Of a stretch of DNA of 12,576 nucleotides, positions 7,485 to 12,576 are shown piece by piece. Position 1 is the stretch's first letter. Each line of letters starts with the position of its first letter. Under the pieces are notes generated by a model. That model had not been told where the DNA came from and ran no database searches. It was given only the letters and a program-made list of their open reading frames with translations. The translations under genes and the position numbers were made by a program. The DNA comes from Candidatus Nanopelagicales bacterium (GTDB lineage: Bacteria; Actinomycetota; Actinomycetes; S36-B12), in NCBI GenBank assembly GCA_030836325.1, contig JAURQC010000072.1:1-12576 (forward strand). The letters run 5' to 3'.

Positions 7485-7490
7485 CAAGAT
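7485..7490 (+). promoter_or_regulatory. Possible -10 of rsmI
   Basis: CAAGAT (one mismatch to TAnnnT) lies exactly six bases before the GTG at 7497. It supports that start over the upstream GTG at 7479, which has no ribosome binding site. The hexamer is weaker than the others in the window. Confidence 0.35.
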
Positions 7491-7496
7491 GGGGTG

Positions 7497-8369
7497 GTGA
7501 TTGATGACAGCAGTCAAGGCCAGATATTGCTGGCCGCTACCCCGGTGGGCAATGCTCAGGACGCGTCGGCGCGGCTAGTGGCGGCCTTGCGGGACTGTGA
7601 TGTCATCGCCGCCGAGGACACCCGCCGGCTTCGGGCACTTCTGTCGCGCTTGGAGATCGAGCCGCGCGGGCAGATCTTGTCCTTCTACGAGGGAAACGAA
7701 TCCGCTCGCGTTCCGGAGTTGATTGACAAGGCTGCTCGTGGTGCTCGGGTGCTCGTGGTCACCGATGCGGGGATGCCGTCGGTGAGCGATCCGGGTTTTC
7801 GCTTGGTGCGTGAGGCGCATGAAGCCGGCGTTGCTATCACCTGCCTGCCTGGACCGTCTGCCGCATTGGCTGCTCTCGTGCTGTCGGGCCTGCCCGTTGC
7901 TCGGTTCGCCTTCGAGGGCTTCCTTCCGCGCAAGGAGGGGGATCGTCGTCGTCGTTTGGAGTCCTTGACCACCGAAGAGCGCACCATGGTGTTCTTCGAA
8001 GCACCACATCGACTCGATGCGAGCCTTGCGGACATGGTTCGGGCATTCGGACCTGATCGGCAGGCAGCGGTCTGCCGGGAACTGACCAAGACGCACGAAG
8101 AGGTCAAGCGGGGTGGTCTCGGCGAGCTGGCGGATTGGGCAACCGGTGAGGTTCGCGGTGAGATCACCGTCGTGGTGGACGGGGCATCGACAGACGAGAT
8201 CCGGGCCGCGTCAGGGCTAGGGGACGACGAGTCCATATCTGCGGCCGTCGCCGAGGCGATGGCTGGTGGACTGTCGCGCAAGGATGCGGCTGCGCAGGTC
8301 GCATCTGCCGCCGGCTTACCCAAACGACAGGTGTACGACACCTCGTTGCGTACATCCGGCGACACCTAG
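7497..8369 (+). CDS. rsmI: 16S rRNA 2'-O-ribose C1402 methyltransferase
   Basis: RsmI uses S-adenosylmethionine to 2'-O-methylate C1402 in the decoding centre of 16S rRNA. It belongs to the tetrapyrrole-methylase fold. Motifs counted from the 7497 GTG over 290 residues: LLAATPVGN (11-19), AAEDTRR (38-44), VVTDAGMPSVSDPG (87-100), CLPGPSA (116-122, the cofactor loop), FFEAPHRL (166-173) and CRELTKTHEE (193-202). The C-terminal part (about 235-290) is the small helical extension usual in the family, with GLSRKDAAAQVA. GTG codons at 7479, 7494 and 7497 are all in frame; 7479 would add six residues before the usual family N terminus. Its TAG stop lies inside the predicted -10 of metG. It is divergent from pmt, as in M. 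tuberculosis (Rv1002c/Rv1003). Confidence 0.95.
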   Translation: MIDDSSQGQILLAATPVGNAQDASARLVAALRDCDVIAAEDTRRLRALLSRLEIEPRGQILSFYEGNESARVPELIDKAARGARVLVVTDAGMPSVSDPGFRLVREAHEAGVAITCLPGPSAALAALVLSGLPVARFAFEGFLPRKEGDRRRRLESLTTEERTMVFFEAPHRLDASLADMVRAFGPDRQAAVCRELTKTHEEVKRGGLGELADWATGEVRGEITVVVDGASTDEIRAASGLGDDESISAAVAEAMAGGLSRKDAAAQVASAAGLPKRQVYDTSLRTSGDT

Positions 8370-8372
8370 GAT
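8367..8372 (+). promoter_or_regulatory. Putative -10 of metG (leaderless)
   Basis: TAGGAT, whose first three bases are the rsmI stop codon, followed by exactly six bases and the metG ATG at 8379. TTGCGT at 8346-8351 is a possible but closely spaced -35 (15 bases). No ribosome binding site is seen in front of metG. Confidence 0.5.
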
Positions 8373-8378
8373 TCGGAT

Positions 8379-9992
8379 ATGTCCGCCCCCGCCGATGACA
8401 AGGCGTATTACGTCACCACGCCCATTTATTACGTCAACGATGCCCCTCACATCGGCCACGCGTACACGACCACAGCGGGTGACGTCCTCACGAGGTGGCA
8501 CCGGCAGCGCGGTGAGAAGGTTTGGTACCTCACGGGCGTAGACGAGCACGGAACCAAGGTGCAGCGTGCGGCCGAAGCCGGAGGCGTGACACCGCAGCAG
8601 TGGGTCGATCGACTGGTGGCCGATTCCTGGCTTCCCGTCCTTGAGACGGTTGACGCAGCGAACGACGATTTCATTCGCACCACGCAAGACCGGCACGTGC
8701 ACCGGGTTCAGAAGTTTTGGGAGACCGTACGTGAGAACGGATACGTCTATTCGGCGCCCTACGAGGGTCCGTACTGCGTGGGGTGCGAGGAGTTCAAACT
8801 TCCCGGTGACTTGATCGACGGCACTGGTGAATATGAGGGCCAGCAGGTGTGCCCAGTGCATAGTCGTCCAGCAGAGGAATTGCGCGAGGACAACTGGTTC
8901 TTCAAGCTGTCGGCTTTCGGTGATCGACTCATCGAGCATTACGAGGCTCACCCGAACGCGGTGCGTCCGCAAAGTGCGTACAACGAGGTCATGGCCTTCT
9001 TGAAGCAAGGACTCGTCGACATCTCGATGTCCCGCTCGAGTGTGGACTGGGGCATTCCGCTGACGTGGGACGACAACCAGGTTGTGTATGTCTGGTTCGA
9101 CGCGCTGTTGAACTACGCGACAGCCACGGGCTATGGATCCGAGCCAGGCAGTGACGACGCCGCCAAGTACGCGACCACCTGGCCGGCGGACGTCCACCTC
9201 GTGGGCAAGGACATCCTGCGCTTCCACGCCGTCTACTGGCCGGCGATGCTTTTGGCCGCTGGAGAACCATTGCCCAAGCAGGTGTTTGCGCACGGTTGGT
9301 TGCTCGTCGGCGGGGAGAAGATGAGCAAGTCCAAGCTCACCGGTATCGCACCCGAACAGATCATTGATCACTTTGGCTCGGATGCTTTCCGCTACTACTT
9401 CATGCGGGCTATCAGCTTCGGCCAGGACGGTTCCTTCTCCTGGGAGGACATGTCGGCCCGCTACACCTCCGAACTCGCCAATGGATTGGGCAACCTCGCC
9501 TCGCGATCGACGGCGATGGTGGGCAAGTACCGCGGTGGTGTACTGCCGGAGTCTGGTCCGTTAACGGCGGCTGAAGACGCCGTCGTCCAACGATTGGCGG
9601 ATGCCGCGGATGCCGCGGACGCCGCGATCGGTGAACTAGATTTCGCCACTGCGATTGGTGAGATTCGCAGCGTGGTGGAACTCGTCAATCAATACGTGAC
9701 AGAGGTCGAACCGTGGGTGCTTGCCAAGGACGATGCCAACTCTGAGCGTCTTGACACGGTCCTATACACGATGTGTGAAGCGCTCCGCGCCGTCGCCGTT
9801 TTGTACAACTCCGTGATGCCCAAGGCGATGTCGAGTTTGTGGGCGCAGTTAGGTGCGGAGGAAGAACTCGGGCCGCTGGCTGCACAACGGATCGATTCGG
9901 TCGGTCGCTGGGGACAGTTGCCGGCTGGCGTCACCGTCACCAAGGGCGATGCTCTGTTCCCCCGGTTGCCGGACGAGCCGTCGGAGGCCTAG
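8379..9992 (+). CDS. metG: Methionyl-tRNA synthetase
   Basis: Charges initiator and elongator tRNA-Met with methionine, using ATP, in the cytosol. The 537 residues carry the class I signatures HIGH at 24-27 (in YYVTTPIYYVNDAPHIGH) and KMSKS at 314-318. The connective zinc region has CVGC at 133-136 and CPVH at 158-161, so a single zinc-knuckle-like set (three Cys and one His) is present. WGIPLTWD (224-231), VYVWFDALLNY (237-247) and GKDILRFHAVYWPAM (276-290) form the methionine and adenylate pocket. The length shows that the optional C-terminal tRNA-binding (Trbp111-like) domain is absent, as in M. tuberculosis MetS. The ATG is fixed by a -10 exactly six bases upstream. The stop is followed by tatD after two bases, and the last codons carry the tatD ribosome binding site. 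Confidence 0.98.
   Translation: MSAPADDKAYYVTTPIYYVNDAPHIGHAYTTTAGDVLTRWHRQRGEKVWYLTGVDEHGTKVQRAAEAGGVTPQQWVDRLVADSWLPVLETVDAANDDFIRTTQDRHVHRVQKFWETVRENGYVYSAPYEGPYCVGCEEFKLPGDLIDGTGEYEGQQVCPVHSRPAEELREDNWFFKLSAFGDRLIEHYEAHPNAVRPQSAYNEVMAFLKQGLVDISMSRSSVDWGIPLTWDDNQVVYVWFDALLNYATATGYGSEPGSDDAAKYATTWPADVHLVGKDILRFHAVYWPAMLLAAGEPLPKQVFAHGWLLVGGEKMSKSKLTGIAPEQIIDHFGSDAFRYYFMRAISFGQDGSFSWEDMSARYTSELANGLGNLASRSTAMVGKYRGGVLPESGPLTAAEDAVVQRLADAADAADAAIGELDFATAIGEIRSVVELVNQYVTEVEPWVLAKDDANSERLDTVLYTMCEALRAVAVLYNSVMPKAMSSLWAQLGAEEELGPLAAQRIDSVGRWGQLPAGVTVTKGDALFPRLPDEPSEA
9597..9623 (+). repeat. Nine-base tandem repeat inside metG
   Basis: Three consecutive copies of GCGGATGCC (the third has one change, GAC for GAT), in frame, coding for Ala-Asp-Ala three times in the C-terminal helical domain. 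Likely slippage in a GC-rich alanine-rich stretch. Copy number could vary between strains without breaking the frame. Confidence 0.7.
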
Positions 9993-9994
9993 CG

Positions 9995-10855
9995 ATGGGC
10001 CGCGAACTCGGCTGGCCGGATGCACCGGAGGCGCTGCCGCGCCCGGTGATCGACTCGCACACTCACCTCGATGTGCACGACCGTTCGCTGCACGGCGATG
10101 AAGTGCCGGAGGCTGAGGCTTTGCTTGCTTGGGCTGCCGAGGTTGGTGTCCCCCAGGTGGTGCAGATTGGTTGCGACGTGGAATCGGCCGAGTGGTCGGT
10201 CCCGTTCGCGAAGTCGCATCCGAATGTGGCCGTCGGTGTGGCGCTACACCCCAACGATGCTGCGCGCATCGGAGTCCGGCAGGGCAAAGGGGCGCTGGAA
10301 GCCGCCTGGGATCGGATCGATGAGTTGGCGCGTGACTCCGTCGTCCGTGCGGTGGGTGAGACCGGGCTCGATTACTTCCGCACTCCTGAGCCCGAAGGCC
10401 AAGCGATGCAGCACGAGTCCTTCCGCTGGCATATCGATCTAGCTAAGAAACTCGACAAGACCTTGGTGATACACGATCGCGATTCCCATGACGACGTCAT
10501 CTCCGTCCTGCTGGATCAGGGTGCACCGGAGCGGGTCGTGTTCCACTGCTTCTCCGGGGATGCCGAAATGGCGAAGGTTTGCGCGGAGCACGGGTGGTTC
10601 ATGTCCTTTGCCGGAGTGATTACGTTCGGCAGCGCCGAAGGACTGCGCGAGGCGCTGCGAGTAGTGCCGGGTGACCTGTTGCTAGTCGAGACCGACGCTC
10701 CGTACTTGACACCGAAGCCGAATCGCGGGCGAGTCAACGCGACATATCTGATGCCGTGGACGGTACGACGGATGGCGCAGGAGCGCGGAGAGGATCTCGA
10801 CGAACTCTGCGACGCACTTGTGGTCAATACCTACCGAGCTTTCGGGCAGTGGTGA
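9995..10855 (+). CDS. tatD: TatD family metal-dependent hydrolase (DNase)
   Basis: TIM-barrel amidohydrolase with 3'-5' exonuclease or DNase activity in characterised members. The 286 residues keep all metal ligands: H22 and H24 in DSHTHLD, E122 in GETGLDY, H160 in VIHDRD, H184 in FHCFSG, and D234 in ETDAPYLTP. The ATG at 9995 is chosen because GGAGG (9983-9987) sits seven bases before it, a proper Shine-Dalgarno site lying in the end of metG. A longer in-frame reading from 9839 would overlap metG and has no family similarity. It starts two bases after metG and its TGA overlaps the rsmA start by four bases. In many actinobacteria an rpfB gene separates tatD from rsmA; here it does not. Confidence 0.96.
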   Translation: MGRELGWPDAPEALPRPVIDSHTHLDVHDRSLHGDEVPEAEALLAWAAEVGVPQVVQIGCDVESAEWSVPFAKSHPNVAVGVALHPNDAARIGVRQGKGALEAAWDRIDELARDSVVRAVGETGLDYFRTPEPEGQAMQHESFRWHIDLAKKLDKTLVIHDRDSHDDVISVLLDQGAPERVVFHCFSGDAEMAKVCAEHGWFMSFAGVITFGSAEGLREALRVVPGDLLLVETDAPYLTPKPNRGRVNATYLMPWTVRRMAQERGEDLDELCDALVVNTYRAFGQW

Positions 10856-11697
10856 GTTCGCTTCTCGGGGCCGCCGACATTCGGCGTCTCGCAGCGGAGC
10901 TCGATATTCAGCCCACCAAGAAGTGGGGGCAGAACTTTGTCATCGACCCGAACACGGTCCGACGAATCGTCCGCACGTCCAACGTCAGTGCGGGCGATGT
11001 CGTGCTGGAAGTAGGTCCGGGTCTGGGAAGCCTGACGTTGGCTCTGCTGGAAACCGGATCCGACGTGGTTGCCGTGGAGATCGATCCACGTTTGGCTGAT
11101 CGACTTCCTCGCACGGTGTCGGAATTTGCACCCGAGGTCGCCGCGCGACTCGACGTAGTACAGGCCGACGCCCTGCAGGTGACCTCGCTGCCCAAGGACC
11201 CCACAGCATTGGTGGCAAACCTTCCATACAACGTTGCTGTCCCGGTTGTGCTCCATTTGCTCGCCACATTTCCGACGATTCAGCGCGTGCTGGTTATGGT
11301 GCAGAAGGAAGTTGCGGATCGACTCTGCGCTGGGCCGGGATCTCGCACCTACGGAGCTCCGAGCGTCAAGGCGCGGTGGTTTGGTGACGTCTCCTACGCC
11401 GGCGATGTAGGACGCGCAGTGTTCTGGCCTGCTCCAAACGTCGATTCCGGTTTGGTCTCAATCGTGCGAACGAATCAACCCGCGGATGTTGATCGAAATG
11501 CCGTCTTTGGTGCTGTAGATGCCGCCTTCGGTCAGCGCCGCAAACAGATCAAATCAGCGCTGGCGCCGTGGCTAGTGCAACAGCCTCGGGCAGTTGACGC
11601 GCTAGCGCGTGCGGGTGTGGATCCGCAGAGCCGTGGCGAACAGTTGAGCCTGGATGACTTCTGCGCTATCGCTCGGGCAGCAACGGGTAGCGCGTAG
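10852..11697 (+). CDS. rsmA: 16S rRNA dimethyladenosine transferase (KsgA)
   Basis: Dimethylates A1518 and A1519 in helix 45 of 16S rRNA with S-adenosylmethionine, a late checkpoint in 30S assembly; loss gives kasugamycin resistance in other bacteria. In 281 residues: PTKKWGQNFVIDPN (21-34), the family N terminus; EVGPGLGSLT (53-62), the SAM motif I; VEIDP (75-79), the acidic motif II; QADAL (104-108); and NLPYN (123-127), the catalytic motif IV. The C-terminal part contains VFWPAPNVDSGLVSI and the small RNA-binding domain. The GTG at 10852 overlaps the tatD stop as GTGA, so translation is probably coupled; a longer frame from 10756 runs through tatD and is rejected. The gene ends 16 bases before ispE. 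Confidence 0.97.
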   Translation: MSSLLGAADIRRLAAELDIQPTKKWGQNFVIDPNTVRRIVRTSNVSAGDVVLEVGPGLGSLTLALLETGSDVVAVEIDPRLADRLPRTVSEFAPEVAARLDVVQADALQVTSLPKDPTALVANLPYNVAVPVVLHLLATFPTIQRVLVMVQKEVADRLCAGPGSRTYGAPSVKARWFGDVSYAGDVGRAVFWPAPNVDSGLVSIVRTNQPADVDRNAVFGAVDAAFGQRRKQIKSALAPWLVQQPRAVDALARAGVDPQSRGEQLSLDDFCAIARAATGSA

Positions 11698-11701
11698 CCC
11701 G

Positions 11702-11707
11702 TAACCT
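11702..11707 (+). promoter_or_regulatory. Putative -10 of ispE (leaderless)
   Basis: TAACCT, the same hexamer as in front of the tRNA-Ala gene, followed by exactly six bases and the GTG at 11714. This favours 11714 over the in-frame GTG at 11708. It would let ispE be transcribed apart from the metG-tatD-rsmA run. Confidence 0.5.
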
Positions 11708-11713
11708 GTGGTT

Positions 11714-12576
11714 GTGCCCGTCATCGTCCGCTCACCCGCCAAGATCAACGTGCAGTTATCGGTGGGGCCGTTGCGCGCCGATGGCTACCACGAACTCATT
11801 TCCGTCTTTCAGGCTGTTTCGCTGAACGACGTCGTCACTGCTAGTGAGGGTTCGGGAGTCTCGCTGTCCATGATGGGTGAAGGTGCTGAGTCGTTGCCGG
11901 TGGATGACACCAACCTGGCTGTCCGTGCGGCGCATGCACTGGCTCAATACGCGAAAGTCGATGCGAATGTTTCGCTGCACATCGAGAAGTCAATTCCGAT
12001 TGCGGGCGGAATGGCTGGCGGGAGCACAGATGCAGCGGGCACACTCGTGGCCTGCGATGCACTGTGGGAAACGGGGCTAACGCGAGACCAACTTGCCGAG
12101 ATCGGCGCCCAGTTGGGATCGGATGTGCCATTCGCGCTGTTTGGTGGAAACGCAATTGGTCGTGGCCGCGGCGAGCAGATCATGCCGGTCCTTGGGCGCG
12201 GTCAGTTCCATTGGGTTTTCGCTTTCGCCGATGAGGGATTGTCGACTCCTGCGGTCTATCAACAGTGCGATCGACTTCGCGAGGCCGACGAAGTACCCGA
12301 GCCCTACGTCTCCGATCTATTGGTACAGGCCCTTCGTGCTGGCGACCCCGAACTGCTCGCCGGTGCACTGCATAACGACCTTCAACCCGCCGCAATCTCA
12401 CTGCGTCCGTCCTTGCGCACGCTCCTCGAAGCGGGAGTTGAGTACGGGGCGCTCGCGGGGATGCTGTCCGGAAGCGGACCCACATGTGCGTTCTTGTGCC
12501 GAGATAGTGAGCATTCGATTGACGTGGCCGTTGCTCTCACAGCTACGGGCATGTGTCGAACAGTCAAGCGGGGGAC
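11714..12576 (+). CDS. ispE: 4-diphosphocytidyl-2-C-methyl-D-erythritol kinase (3' truncated)
   Basis: IspE phosphorylates the 2-hydroxyl of CDP-methylerythritol with ATP, the fourth step of the non-mevalonate (MEP) isoprenoid pathway. The frame is open from the GTG at 11714 to the window edge, giving 287 residues without a stop, so the gene continues beyond. Seen: SPAKIN (7-12) with catalytic Lys10; DGYHEL (23-28); the GHMP-kinase ATP loop IPIAGGMAGGSTDAAG (94-109); LGSDVPF (134-140) with catalytic Asp137; and the late glycine motif MLSGSGPTCAFL, typical of GHMP kinases. The family is usually about 290-315 residues, so only a short tail is missing. It follows rsmA by 16 bases, matching the rsmA-ispE pair of M. 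tuberculosis (Rv1010-Rv1011). Confidence 0.96.
   Translation, partial: MPVIVRSPAKINVQLSVGPLRADGYHELISVFQAVSLNDVVTASEGSGVSLSMMGEGAESLPVDDTNLAVRAAHALAQYAKVDANVSLHIEKSIPIAGGMAGGSTDAAGTLVACDALWETGLTRDQLAEIGAQLGSDVPFALFGGNAIGRGRGEQIMPVLGRGQFHWVFAFADEGLSTPAVYQQCDRLREADEVPEPYVSDLLVQALRAGDPELLAGALHNDLQPAAISLRPSLRTLLEAGVEYGALAGMLSGSGPTCAFLCRDSEHSIDVAVALTATGMCRTVKRG

Noticed and set aside
8316..9371. Minus-strand open frame of 351 codons opposite metG
   Set aside because: It lies wholly opposite the firmly identified metG and rsmI 3' end, shows no recognisable domain, and is typical of antisense frames in GC-rich genes.
9839..9994. 5' extension of tatD into metG
   Set aside because: The extra residues are metG in another frame and the true start has a GGAGG site at the right distance (ATG 9995).
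10756..10851. 5' extension of rsmA into tatD
   Set aside because: The family N terminus begins just after the GTG at 10852, which overlaps the tatD stop; the extension is out-of-frame tatD sequence.

Overview
The window reads as a chromosomal housekeeping segment of an actinobacterium (Actinomycetota). The signs are a moderately GC-rich composition, frequent GTG starts, a SepX/GlpR-type cell-division membrane protein, a bacterial protein O-mannosyltransferase, and a gene order that closely follows the Mycobacterium tuberculosis Rv0992c-Rv1011 neighbourhood (5-FTHF cyclo-ligase, galU, rimJ, SepX-like, then pmt, rsmI, metG, tatD, rsmA, ispE). The comparison is from memory, not a search. No rRNA, insertion sequence, phage gene, CRISPR array or toxin-antitoxin pair is visible.

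Layout. Bases 1-1679 hold the C-terminal two thirds of a penicillin-acylase-family Ntn hydrolase that enters from the left. It converges on a 5-formyltetrahydrofolate cyclo-ligase gene (minus, 1691-2275). This is divergent from galU (2336-3220), which is followed closely by a RimJ-like acetyltransferase (3223-3858). After a 98-base gap with a hairpin comes a three-helix SepX/GlpR-like gene (3957-4811), then a hairpin and a tRNA-Ala(CGC) gene (4866-4941). An unrecognised eight-helix membrane protein (4983-5888) converges on the protein O-mannosyltransferase gene (minus, 5909-7465). The mannosyltransferase is divergent from rsmI (7497-8369) across about 31 bases. Then follow, all on the plus strand, metG (8379-9992), tatD (9995-10855), rsmA/ksgA (10852-11697) and ispE (11714 to the edge, truncated). 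No intergenic stretch reaches 300 bases.

Function. The right half is a compact translation, ribosome-maturation and isoprenoid set: rsmI and rsmA methylate 16S rRNA, metG charges tRNA-Met, tatD is a metal-dependent nuclease and ispE makes isoprenoid precursors. The left half serves cell-envelope precursor supply (galU), folate salvage, and division (SepX-like). Pmt adds mannose to exported proteins.

The window is mostly conventional. The points worth a second look are: (i) a repeated geometry in which a TAnnnT hexamer sits exactly 6 bases before a start codon, pointing to leaderless mRNAs; (ii) a SepX/GlpR gene without the MoeA/gephyrin-like partner gene usually found beside it; (iii) no rpfB between tatD and rsmA; (iv) an unnamed polytopic protein with conserved-looking histidines; and (v) a face-to-face pmt/rsmI promoter pair so tight that both cannot be occupied at once. 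I do not see convincing evidence of a wholly new biological system.
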